DNA from: Capsicum annuum
Taxonomy: Eukaryota; Streptophyta; Magnoliopsida; Solanales; Solanaceae
Direction of reading: 5' to 3'
NCBI RefSeq assembly: GCF_002878395.1
Contig: NC_061120.1
Coordinates: 112,657,601-112,721,600 of the forward strand
DNA: 64,000 nucleotides
Position numbers and translations under genes: made by a program. Each line of letters opens with the position of its first letter. Position 1 is the stretch's first letter. A model generated the notes under the pieces. The model did no database searches. It had not been told where the DNA came from and was given only the letters and a program-made list of their open reading frames with translations. Shown here one piece after another: positions 34,910-44,940 of the stretch.

Positions 34910-36107
34910 AATAGTAGAGGAAGATACTCTAGAAAAAATACTTAACACCCTAACTACGCTTTCTATGAAAGTGGACAGTATGGGAAATGAGATAGAAAAG
35001 CTAAAGACTAATGAAGATAAACTGAAGTCTATAGCTACAAATCAGCTAACTCAGCAGAGTGCAGAGCTATGTCGATCGGAAGACATTAAAAATCCAGAGC
35101 TAGAAGGAGACGTTGGGACACTCCATAAAACCCATAACATTTATCAATCTACTTCTGCAGGTACAAGCAAAGGAGTTAATAAGCCAAGATACCAAAATGC
35201 AAATATGAATAAAATATTTGAAAAACCATTTACCCAAAAAACACAAAAAGACCATTTATTCATACCCCCACAAGTTAATACATACCGAGACAGCCTAAAC
35301 CAAGACAAGAAAATATACAACTACACAGCCCAAAAATACATAGAAAATATATATAGAGTCCAAACCTTTCTAAACCATAACCCCAGAGCTACAAATATCC
35401 AAGAACCAAATACCAATTATATAACCCAAAAACTACAAGGATACAATAAACTGATAGCACTACCCAAAACTAACCCAAGCCTAGTTAAAACTTGTTTTGA
35501 CTATGGACTACTAAATACCATATACACCCAAGACGGAGAAGAGCTAACAGCCATGGAAGAATTATATAAGATATTCACTACCTATAAAAGAATAACAAAA
35601 GGAACTTTATTTTATATAAAATGTTATACTGCACCAGCAGAGATATTATATGATGAGATAAAACCAGTGATACAAGTTGTAAAGATAGGACTGACAAGAG
35701 ATATGATTATACCGGAAGATATATCGCGACAACCGGAGATACCAAGAATAGAGATACCAGATTTTTACGCAAATAAAAGACTGATTGGACTAGCTACTAT
35801 TATACAAGAACTAGCAAATAACTACGCTAACGGAAATCCAATATGGAGCTACTATTCAAGAGACCACCAAATGATATACTCAAATTCAAAAGAACTAAGA
35901 CAAGCAGATATGGAAGATGTAAGACAGTGGATATTGACGCTACTCAACCCAGAAAAACAATCTACCGCACGAGCAATAAAAAAGGGATTTATTTCAGATG
36001 GACTACTAACGTGATACTGTAAGATAATTGGACATAAATATCCAGACCACCAATGTTCGAGGTGCAATGGAGAAGATAATATTATTCCAGAGGTACATCT
36101 AGAATAA
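34842..36107 (+). pseudogene. EPRV downstream ORF, 390 codons then one TGA
   Basis: Open from 34842 to TGA 36012-36014. The real start may be later, since the first residues lie in the RT overlap. An N-terminal coiled coil (ILNTLTTLSMKVDSMGNEIE) precedes a conserved-looking core (YNKLIALPKTNPSLVKTCFD; FYANKRLIGLATIIQELANN). After the TGA the same frame runs 30 more codons to TAA 36105-36107 and contains a C-x5-H, H-x-C-x2-C cluster, a possible zinc site. Last ORFs of caulimovirids often encode an inclusion-body or transactivator protein (established knowledge); applying that here is inference. The TGA may be a simple C-to-T change. Confidence 0.7.
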
Positions 36108-36145
36108 AGAAGATAAAATGCCAGCTGGAAGGATAAAGATAAAGA

Positions 36146-36211
36146 GCAATAATGGAGCAGATACAGGGCAATAATAGAGCAGATACAGAGCAATAATGGA
36201 GCAGATACGAC
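36146..36211. repeat. 22-bp direct repeat, three copies
   Basis: Units starting GCAATAATGGAGCAGATACA at 36146, 36168 and 36190, with one or two differences. They lie about 250-310 bp upstream of the TATA box, where caulimovirid promoters carry enhancer elements, so an enhancer role is possible but only inferred from position. Confidence 0.75.
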
Positions 36212-36456
36212 AAAAATCAACGGAGACAAGATACTGTACATTAATTAATTTGTTAGACTTTTACGTAGAAAAAATGTATATGTAGCCACTATAGTTGACT
36301 ATTCTCTTTAGAAATTGTATGTAAGTTAGATACCTTTTTAGGCTTTACTTTACGTAAACTTAGAATTTTAGGAGAAGTTAGATGGGGATAGGCCCCACTT
36401 TATTAAATTTTCATTACTTTTTAGAAAACAGCAGAGATGTAAATTTGTAAGTTCAT

Positions 36457-36468
36457 TCTATAAATAGA
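36457..36468 (+). promoter_or_regulatory. EPRV pregenomic promoter TATA box
   Basis: TCTATAAATAGA, followed about 30 bp later by a GC-richer start region (GGCATTGCGGAGG) and a CT-rich leader (AATCTCTCTCTCCAATCC). This is the arrangement of a caulimovirid 35S-type promoter and stimulatory leader (established knowledge). Confidence 0.7.
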
Positions 36469-36581
36469 AAGGCAGAGGGCATTGCGGAGGACAAGCCTTC
36501 GCAAGCCTTCTTTTGAAGCAAATCTCTCTCTCCAATCCACAAAAAAAAAATTTACTCAGTTAATTAGATAAATATACTCCA

Positions 36582-36665
36582 ATGGAAAAAGCTATGGAAC
36601 AACAAAACTCAGAAACATCAAAGCTACCAGAACAGGTATGTCTATTTATAATTATGAATAGCTAA
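36582..36665 (+). CDS. Leader short ORF with embedded splice donor
   Basis: 27 codons (MEKAMEQQNSETSKLPEQ, then VCLFIIMNS). The codon after Gln-18 coincides with CAG|GTATGT at 36635/36636, a perfect plant 5' splice site. In several plant pararetroviruses the leader's first short ORF is followed by, or spliced to, later ORFs (established for RTBV). Here that would join its 18 N-terminal residues to a downstream frame. Confidence 0.45.
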   Translation: MEKAMEQQNSETSKLPEQVCLFIIMNS

Positions 36666-37007
36666 TTTCATAATTCCCAACAATCATGATATGATAAAAT
36701 AAATTCATATTAGTTACTTTATAGTAGAATTATTCGAAGAATAATATGTTAAGAAGTTTATTAATAAAGAGGAAACGGAGAAATATCCCTAAAGACTATG
36801 CCATCCTAAAGGTGAAACCATTGAGGCAAGAAGCCGTGGCGGGGAGTAACCAGAGTAGAGGCGCTGTTTAAGGGAAAAAGTATCCGGATTACCATGTTAA
36901 TAGTGACGGAAGAACATATTATTTAAGAATAATCTAGTATATAGTAAGCTAAGATGACTATATTTTATGTACATGGTTGAAGGAAATATTTTGAAAAAAG
37001 CAAATTT
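36666..37007 (+). other. EPRV leader, non-coding
   Basis: Long leader between the short ORF and the small-ORF cluster. A GC-richer block at 36775-36920 (around GGAGAAATATCCC, GAAGCCGTGGCGGGGAG) stands out from its AT-rich surroundings and may fold. No RNA gene is recognised. Confidence 0.4.
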
Positions 37008-37199
37008 ATGAAAATGAATGATAATATATCTGATGTGATGGTAGATAAATTCAAGATACTTATTTTGCATGCACTTAGAAATATAAAAATAGCAGATATA
37101 AGAAAAATAATACTAGAAAAAGCTTTTGGTAAAAATTATATGTCTAGAATAAGCTATATACCACAACTACCTAACTACTCTTATAAATACTTAAGGTAA
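37008..37199 (+). CDS. Small EPRV ORF a, 63 aa
   Basis: Begins MKMNDNISDVMVDKFKILIL and contains IKIADIRKIILEKAFGKNY. The core KFKILILHALRNIKIADIRK resembles YLKVLILYILKNIEIIDIKK in the next small ORF, so the two look like tandem duplicates. Helical and basic, with no known domain. Uninterrupted. Confidence 0.55.
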   Translation: MKMNDNISDVMVDKFKILILHALRNIKIADIRKIILEKAFGKNYMSRISYIPQLPNYSYKYLR

Positions 37200-37279
37200 A
37201 AAGTTATATAAAATTTTAGAGAAAATATATATAAAAAAAAAAATTTTTACAGTTACTAGAAAAAATAAAAATAAATACA

Positions 37280-37546
37280 TGGAAAACAAAGATATAAAAT
37301 CTCTTAATAAAAATATGCAAAAACTGCTAAGACTAAAACAAACAGCTACAAAACAATTTAAAAAAAAAAAAAATAGATCATTTAGATTATCTTAAAGTTT
37401 TAATATTATATATACTTAAAAACATAGAAATTATAGATATTAAGAAAATAATATTAGAAAAAGTAATAAATTACGAAATTGAAACTATAAATTACTTAGA
37501 ACAGTTATACGAAGAAATTTACCCAGAAGGATATTATTCAGATTAA
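37280..37546 (+). pseudogene. Small EPRV ORF b, split by a run of 14 A
   Basis: ATG 37280 opens MENKDIKSLNKNMQKLLRLK. The frame meets the A run at 37360-37373 and then hits a stop. The reading after the run in the neighbouring frame is open to TAA 37544-37546 (IDHLDYLKVLILYILKNIEI ... EEIYPEGYYSD). A one-base change of the run would join them, so this is either a slippage mutation, a sequencing artefact, or a true slippery site. The second half is the paralogue-like partner of ORF a. Its stop is three bases before the next ATG. Confidence 0.5.
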
Positions 37547-37549
37547 GAT

Positions 37550-37852
37550 ATGTTAGAATATATTAGACAAACTAGAGAAAATCAAGAAAATCTAAATAAT
37601 GAAATTAATTATAGAAACCGAATTAGAAAAATAATGGAAGAACTAAAAGAAAAATTAATATGGATAGAACAAACCTTAGAAAATTTAGATAAAAATACAT
37701 GTGATAGTTTATATAATTTAAAAACCTCACTACGAGAAGAACAACACAAGATAATAAATAACATTGAAAATCTAGAATTAGATATATATTATAGTACAGA
37801 TAGGATAAATTATTATACAAGAATTTGTAACTCTGTAATTACTACAGGATAA
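37550..37852 (+). CDS. Small EPRV ORF c, 100 aa, coiled coil
   Basis: MLEYIRQTRENQENLNNEIN, then RIRKIMEELKEKLIWIEQTL and KTSLREEQHKIINNIENLEL: continuous charged heptads that predict a coiled coil across most of the length. It starts immediately after ORF b, as in a compact polycistronic RNA. No stop, no known domain. It may be an assembly or virion-associated factor by analogy only. Confidence 0.6.
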   Translation: MLEYIRQTRENQENLNNEINYRNRIRKIMEELKEKLIWIEQTLENLDKNTCDSLYNLKTSLREEQHKIINNIENLELDIYYSTDRINYYTRICNSVITTG

Positions 37853-37860
37853 AATAATTA

Positions 37861-37992
37861 ATGAATATATCTTACGCAAAAAGTAAATTATTAAAAGATG
37901 TTAAAACAAAATATCCACGCACTAATAAAAATAGATTCACTAGAAACCTACTAAATCTATTTAATCTACTTAATCCGCGCACCCCCCTATAA
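37861..37992 (+). CDS. Small EPRV ORF d, 43 aa, ending before the primer site
   Basis: MNISYAKSKLLKDVKTKYPR then Asn/Arg-rich residues ending NLLNPRTPL and TAA. In copy 1 the matching frame reads NPRTPLQMVSEP, with CAA in place of TAA, and runs through the primer site. The end seen here is therefore probably a C-to-T stop. Basic and likely RNA-binding by charge only. Confidence 0.45.
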   Translation: MNISYAKSKLLKDVKTKYPRTNKNRFTRNLLNLFNLLNPRTPL

Positions 37993-38037
37993 ATACCTAC
38001 TGAATCTATTTAATCTACTTAATCCGCGCACCCCCTA
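37947..38037. repeat. 49-bp terminal duplication of the EPRV end
   Basis: CCTACTAAATCTATTTAATC...CGCGCACCCCCC occurs at 37947 and again at 37996, and the element ends with the second copy. The primer site that follows this sequence in copy 1 is missing. Confidence 0.8.
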
Positions 38038-38607
38038 AAGTTGGAACACTTTTTAATTAGATAAAAAGTTGATTCACAATTTAATCATAAAAAATGATTG
38101 ACAATTTCACCAATGAATCAAACCACCTTAGTATTAAATAAAATCAATAAAATTAACTGTATTAAAGTATTAAAGCGGAGTTGTTTTATATACCAGTAGT
38201 TATTGTACGCAATAAATATATAATTTTTTAATGTATTATCTAAAATATATCTTTTGACGTTCCAAACATTTATTTTCTTAATCCTTTGAGTTCCTTCTAT
38301 TACTAAGTTATTTATCCATAACTTGTGTCTACACTTTATATAAGTAGACGTACACAAGTGTCAAACCACTTTTGTTCTTCTTCTCTTTCTTTCTTATAAA
38401 CTTCATACGACCCTACAATCTACTTTATTTGTTGCATTTTGCTCTTTGGCGATATGCTTAGCTAAATTTATTTTTTCCAATTAGAGAAGCTTGTTTAAAT
38501 TTTGCTCTTAGGTGTTATATCTATATATGTGTGTGTTATAATTATATTATTAGTTTAGGTGTACGTGTCTCGCGCGTATATCTCACTTTAATGAGTTCAA
38601 ACGTTTC
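38038..38607. other. Non-coding stretch
   Basis: AT-rich spacer between the EPRV and the hAT element. No gene or repeat unit recognised. Confidence 0.5.
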
Positions 38608-39005
38608 TCTAAATTATACTTGTCAAGTGGGCCGGGCCAGGTCAACCCGAAACCGGCCAGTGAAAGTTAGCTGGGTTGTGGATCGGTCCGAATTCAGACC
38701 TGGTTAAACAGGTCGGTCTGATTCTGGGCCCAACAATAAAAAATTTTAAAACAACTCTAACTCGGCCCACTTAACCCAATCCGGTCCAACCCACCTAAAC
38801 CTGGTCAAAACGGGTTAAATATTCGGTCAAACCCGGTCAAAAAAAATCTCTAATATACACTATATATACCCACCTATATACATTTTAAATACGTTAAACA
38901 ATAGATATACACTATATATATAGTATATACTACATTAGAATTTAAAAAAATATATACACATATACACAATTATACATGTAATCGTGTATACGACTATACG
39001 TTAGT

Positions 39006-39007
<2 letters not shown>

Positions 39008-39053
<46 letters not shown>
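39008..39053. repeat. (AT)n microsatellite
   Basis: About 23 uninterrupted AT units inside the hAT element. Confidence 0.9.
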
Positions 39054-39056
<3 letters not shown>

Positions 39057-39059
39057 CTC

Positions 39060-39800
39060 TAAATAAAACATATTCTACAACATATATACTACAATATAAT
39101 GATATATATATAATAAATTATAAAACATATACACATGTATACGTTAAATATATACGTTTATGGAAGATATATACACATATATACGTATCATTCAATATAT
39201 ACGTACTACTTTAAATAAAATATACTACAATATATACACACACTGTATATATAGTTATATACTAATTTATAAAACATATACACATGTATACGTTAAATAT
39301 ATACGTCTATAGAAGACATATACACATATATACGTGCCATTCAATATATATGTACTACTTTAAATAAAATATACTACAATATATATATATACACACACTA
39401 TATATATAGTTATAAACTAATTTATAAAACATATACACATGTATACATTAAATATATACGTCTATAGAAGATATATACACATATATACGTACCATTCAAT
39501 ATATACGTATCACTTTAAATAAAATATACTACAATATATATGAACACACACTATATATATAATTATACACTAATTTATAAAACATATACACATGTATACG
39601 TTAAATATATACGTCTATAGAAGATATTTATATACATATATACGTACCATTCAATATATATGTACTACTTTAAATAAAATATACTATAATATATATACAC
39701 ACACACACTATATATAGTTATACACTAATTTATAGAACATATACATATGTATACATACCATTCAATATATACATACACATATAAAATATATGTACTTTTT
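39060..39800. repeat. About 150-bp tandem repeat inside the hAT element
   Basis: The anchor ACATGTATAC occurs at 39133, 39282, 39437 and 39590, with a decayed fifth near 39743, giving periods of 149-155 bp. Each unit contains TTAAATATATACGT, GAAGATATATACACATATAT, CATTCAATATATACGTACT and TAAATAAAATATACTACAAT. The whole array is TA/TG-rich and non-coding. Confidence 0.85.
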
Positions 39801-39991
39801 TAAATAAAACATATGCTACTTAATATAGTAAATTAGTAATATATTAAAACTAAGTATTTAATTTAAACTAAAAATTTAATTTAAATCATTAAATGGAAAA
39901 ATTTACAAAGCAAGGACTAAGGAGTGAATGAATGTTGAATTTTATTGATTGCAAAATGATCCAAAATTTGTAATTTACTTGGATGAAAAAT

Positions 39992-42460
39992 CTACAAATT
40001 TTGCATCATTTTTTCTAACTCATTCATGTTAATATTAACAGAAACTTGCATAGGATAGTCAAAGTCAACGGGGGAAAAACCATGCATTGGACTTGATTCT
40101 GCTGAGTTCTCCCGTGAAGTCATAATGTCTTCAAGTCTCTGCTCGTCGTTTGGCTCCACTTCCATTCCTTGATTTCTTCGTTCTACTCTAATCCAATCTC
40201 TATGGAAAACTAGAACATTCATTGCATTGCTTCCCAATGAATGTCGGTTGTCTTCAAGCTGTTGTCGTCCCTGACTAAAAGCGCTCTCCGATGCAACGGT
40301 TGACATTGGAACATTCACGACATCTCTAGCTAATCTTGAAAGCACAGGATATTGTGCTTCATTATTTCTCCACCAATCCAACGTGTTGATTCGTTGTCTG
40401 CGATCCTCTAGCGGCGATCGGAGATAATACTTCAGCTCTTCCCGATAAGTTGATGTGTAAGTGCCCTCGTCAACACTGTTCCAACAAGGTAAATCATAAA
40501 AGTGATCAGGAAAACCACTATATGCCGGCGTTTTAGAAGATGATGGCTCCTCGGGAGGACGAGGAGGGAGTGATATTTGTCGGCAGAGCTAAATCAACTA
40601 AATCAACATACTGGTTATATAATTTATCTATGTAAGCGTTCGTATCACCCATAGCCGTCCACAAATCAGGTTGTTCCTATTCTTTATCACCAGAATCATT
40701 GTTAGTATTTATCTCTAAGTTAGCATAAATAAGAGTACTAAAGTAGCACATAGTATTATATTTCATGCACGGATTTAGTATAGCATCAACCAAGTAAATA
40801 GGAGAAATCGGAAAAAAAATATTTTTTAAATTTAGCAAACATGACACCAATAGCTTCTTTGTAACCTTCTTTATTTTTATGTTCTTTGAGCAAAACAGAA
40901 ATATCGGCTATATATGCCAAAATATTATAAACAGTAGGATAATAAACATAGAAAAATTCAACCGTAGCTATATAAAAAAATTTCAAAAATTTAACTAGCT
41001 CATTAATTACAGTCCAGTCAGAATCATGTAGCATGCAATGGACAGAATTAGCAAACGAACCACAATGTTGGTTAAAAGATAGTGTAATAGGAACTCTATA
41101 TTTATAACAAGTTTTTAAAAAATTATACGTAGCATTCCATCTGGTATCACATTTTTCAGGCATCAATATCGATGCAAGTCCATTTTGTTCACATTTAAGT
41201 TTAAAGTCTTTAATTCTTCTTCTATGATTGTTTCCTTAAATAAAACCAACGGCAAGCCAAATTTTTTCAATATAAAGTTCAAAAAACTCAAGACAATCTC
41301 TTACAATTAAATTATATATATGACCATCACATTTAACATGAAAAATTTCAGGTAACGGCGGAGATAATTTAGATTTTAACTTTTTATAGCAGTCTTGTTG
41401 TTAGAAGCATTATCAAAAGCAATACATAAGATTTTATTTTTAATACCGTAAAATTCTGCAACTTTAGCAATCGAACCAGCAGTAAAATCTCCAGTATATT
41501 TACGATCTTCATTATATAAAAAAGCAAGAATACGTTTTTGCATAACAAAATTACTATCTATCTAGTGACAAGTAATGGTTAAATAATCATTTTTATTTAC
41601 AGCACGATTAAGATCAGAAGTTAGGGACATTCTACATTGAATATTTTTTAACAATATTGATAAATAAAAATAATATTGTGAATGAAGTCTAAAAATATTG
41701 GCCCTACAAGTAGTTCTAGGAATACCATTAAATATAAGATTATAAATTGCTTCAATATAATGAATAAAGGCATCAGAAGAAGGAAAACTAAAAGGCAAAC
41801 AACCCATAACTATCATTTTAGCTATTTCTTTTCAGTCCTTCAATTTATTATACTTCTTCATTACCTGACCGATTGCTGGGTCCATTCTAGTTTGCGTTGG
41901 CCCACCAACATTTGCACCACCTCGTGCAATTTTTAACTCTTTTTCATGATTATCACTTATATGTCTCATTAACGTACTCATACCCCTTTGCTTGTCTCAT
42001 CTTTTATGCTTATATATTTATTGACAAATATTGCATTGCACCTCAATATCTGATATACACTCAAAAATTGCCATGCAATACTAGTTGGTTTACGAGCTCT
42101 TGGGGCACGGGGAGGACGGAGAGGGAGATTAACCGATTCAGATCTAACGTTATCATTTCCAACTACAGGTGTCTTACCAGTATTTTCATTATCTTCGTCT
42201 AAATTAACCGCATCTATTTCATTTTCTTCTTCTATACCGTAATTTTCTCGACTTTCTACATTATCCATATCGTGGGCACCTACACCTAAAGGTACACCTA
42301 CTTCTTCCTCAAAAGATTGACTAAGCGGTGGCACACAGGTATATCTATTACTTGAACTACCTCTACCGCTAGTAATTTATTTTTTACTACCACTACCACT
42401 TTCGGGATAAATTTTTTCACACCTTTAGCAGCAAGATTTCTTAATTTATCCATAATATAA
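39992..42460 (-). pseudogene. hAT transposase (BED finger to hATC), broken
   Basis: From the N-terminus: a BED-type zinc finger region near 42080-41960 (VQCNICQ, then a stop, then DKQRGMSTLMRHISDNHEKE), a catalytic/DUF4413-like region with readable blocks (EKCDTRWNATYNFLKTCYKY and LHDSDWTVINELVKFLKFFY at 41166-40786), and the C-terminal hATC dimerisation domain (40381-39992: YPVLSRLARDVVNVPMSTVA, SESAFSQGRQQL). This is the plant RICESLEEPER-like class. The hATC part is well kept; the rest carries many stops. It would cut and paste the element through its terminal repeats. Confidence 0.8.
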
Positions 42461-43189
42461 ATTAAACTAAGAAAATTCAAAATAAACAAATATAATAATA
42501 TTAAATATTAACAATTAATACACTAAATAAAAATTAAATGTAAGAGATGGAACGACAATACCAAATTTTGAAAGTATCCGAAGTGTGTGACTTTAGAAAC
42601 TTCCACTCGTACTTTGTAATTACAAAATTAAAAAATTAAAGTGAGCACTTTAGGAAATATATAGAATATTTGAGAATTGAGAATTGAGAATTGAAATTTG
42701 AGAGAGAATGAGATTTAAGAGAATGAAAAATTGTGTGGAAAATGATTTGAAAGTGTAGGGTATTTATAGAATTTTTTTTTTGATTAAAAAATAATTTTAA
42801 ATATAATTTTTTTTTAATTAAAAGGGTCAAACTAGTCGTTTGAATCCAAAACCGGCTATATAGTCGTTGGGCCAATGGCTAGTTTGGCCCAATCTCTAAA
42901 ATTCTAAAAAAAAAAAATTAAAATCGGGTCAGGCCGATTAACCGGTGGGCCTGAACCAGTTTTGATCCGGGGCGGGTTAACAGGGCCCAAAAAAATTAAA
43001 TCCGAACCAGGACCCAAGAACCTACAGCCTGTGGGCTGATCGGGTTGGTTTTTGTAAGTGGGCCGAGTAGGGCTGAGTCAATCCGGCCCGTTTGATACCC
43101 TTACTCTAAATAGGATATTTGTTCAAATAATAAACATGAATACAATGATTAAATTCAATATCTTTTGAGCATGTAAAGATGGAGAATTT

Positions 43190-43890
43190 ATTTATTAAAC
43201 CTAACCTTTACCAAAAATATTTCTAAAAGTCGATCGATATTCATCTACCACCTGTAAAATGCAATAAAACAATATAATGATAGAGACATCAAAACAATAT
43301 AATTAAATCTAATCTTTACACACAAAAATTTTTTCAAAGTCGTCCGACACTCATGTACCACCTGTAAACTATAACAAAATAATACGATAATAGCGATATC
43401 AAAATAATACTACTAAACCTAACCTTTACATAAAAAAAAATTCTCAAAGCAGAGATATTAAAATAATACAATTAAACCTAACCTTTACCTAAAAAAATTC
43501 CTTAAAGCCGACCAATATTTTTCTACCACCTGTAACTTACAACAAAATAATACTATAAAAGAGATATTAAAATAATACAATTAAACTTAAAGTATACACA
43601 CAAAAATTCCTCAAAGTCGATCCACATTCATCTACGTACTATAAACTACCACAAAATAATATACTAATAGAGATAGTAAGACAATACAATTAAACTTAAC
43701 TTTTACCTAAAAAAAAACCTCAAAATCGACCGAAATCCATCTACCATATGTAAATTAAAATAAAACAATAAGATAATAAAGATATCAAAACAATACAACT
43801 AAACCTAATCTTTACACAAGAAATTCTTCAAAGCCAACCGACATTCATCTATGGCCTACAAACTAAAACAAAACAATACAATAACGATCA
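43190..43890. repeat. 109-bp tandem repeat, about 6.5 copies
   Basis: The anchor AAACCTAACCTTTAC (with variants) starts at 43197, 43305, 43415, 43474, 43583, 43692 and 43801. The period is 108-110 bp, except one shortened unit of 59 bp. Units contain a TCGACCGACATTCATCTACC-like part and AAAACAATACAATAATAGAG-like part. No coding content. It starts about 80 bp after the hAT target duplication. Confidence 0.85.
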
Positions 43891-44790
43891 CAAAGCTTCG
43901 ATTTTGATGAAAATAATTCTTGTATGAGCGAAAACTCTGACCTTAAAGAATAACTTGAATGGAACAAAGAGGATACATATATACACACACGTTGAATTCT
44001 ATTATGCTGATAAGAACATTGAAGAAGGGTTAGAAAATCAAGCATCCATCAATATAGACCTACAACCGAATCAAGTTAGATGATTATCAATCTTATTTTT
44101 CCAATAGGCAAGAAAAATTAACCCTAACTTATCAAAGTATAACTGTAAAGTTAAAAAATTGAAAGAACATCAAATTGACAAAGTACTCCATAAAAACATA
44201 CATAATTTAATGAATATAAATATTTACATAACATACTTACAACAATGTCAAGATGCATATAAGAAAGCATCAACATCAACTTCCGTGACAAAGCAAAAAC
44301 AAAGGAACATACATAAATGTGAAATAGACCATACAAATATCGAGAATTATATTAATTAACTTGAAAAAATGTAATAAAGATACAAATTGAACCCAAATCC
44401 CATTTGTCCTTGGACGAATTTATCTTTACCATACGTAACAATTCATAGAATAATTTTATAAGAAAAAAAAGAAAGAAAACCGACTTACAAATTCAAGAGG
44501 TATATCTAATTACGTATATATATAGAAGTATTTCTTAATAGAGTCCTATTTTAGGAGTATTTTTCTAGTTGAACAATAGAAAGAAAAATATTAATTAATA
44601 TTTAGGAGTCCCATATATTTTAGGAGGTTTAGTTAATATAATAAAAAGAATTAAATAATAAATTAAAGAAAGTAGTGAAAGACTATTTTGTCTAAATAAG
44701 TCTTTTAATGAAGGGTAAAAAGTTCAAATCATGTTTCTAAGGGTCTTCACACTTTTAATATATTATAGATTATAGATATAATACGAAAAA
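43891..44790. other. Non-coding stretch
   Basis: AT-rich, no gene. It may include a small non-autonomous element around 44510-44780 (repeated TTTTAGGAG motifs), but no inverted ends were found. Confidence 0.4.
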
Positions 44791-44940
44791 GGCCTAAAAT
44801 GCCCTTTGACTATGTGAAATGGTGCAAAAATGTCATTCATCTACCTATTGAGCCTAAAATACCCTTCATGTCTACCTATTGGGCCTAAAATGCCCTTTCC
44901 GTCTACTTATTGAGGCTATTTTGCCCTTTTATTTAAGAAA
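44791..44940. repeat. About 30-bp minisatellite, four to five degenerate units
   Basis: GGCCTAAAATGCCCTTT followed by CCGTCTACTTATTGAG-like sequence, repeated with substitutions. Confidence 0.7.

Larger units (their letters stand above)
33957..38037 (+). mobile_element. Endogenous pararetrovirus fragment, copy 2 (family A)
   Basis: Holds the 3' portion of a caulimovirid genome: RT palm and RNase H, an overlapping downstream ORF, a TATA-bearing promoter region, a leader with a short ORF, then a cluster of small ORFs ending at the sequence that precedes the primer site in copy 1. Movement, coat, protease and the RT fingers are missing on the left, where similarity starts abruptly near 33957. 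Preservation is notably better than in the neighbouring elements. Gene order and the open downstream ORF recall solendovirus-type EPRVs of Solanaceae; this is a tentative genus call. Confidence 0.8.
38616..43104 (-). mobile_element. hAT DNA transposon, defective
   Basis: Flanked by TCTAAATT (38608-38615) and TCTAAATA (43105-43112), an 8-bp target duplication with one change, as hAT elements make. Ends are imperfect inverted repeats: ACTTGTCAAGTGGGCCGGG on the left, and GGGTATCAAACGGGCCGG as the reverse complement of the right end. Both subterminal regions are rich in CGGGCC/GGCCC motifs in clusters, the usual transposase binding context. A broken transposase lies on the minus strand. An AT-rich satellite occupies the 3' part. 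Confidence 0.85.

Noticed and set aside
35852..36241. 129-aa Leu/Ser-rich minus-strand frame
   Set aside because: Antisense to the end of the EPRV ORF and to the 22-bp repeats, whose repetition creates the apparent pattern.
36775..36920. GC-richer block resembling a structured RNA or rRNA piece
   Set aside because: No conserved rRNA or tRNA core could be matched. Best read as structured viral leader.
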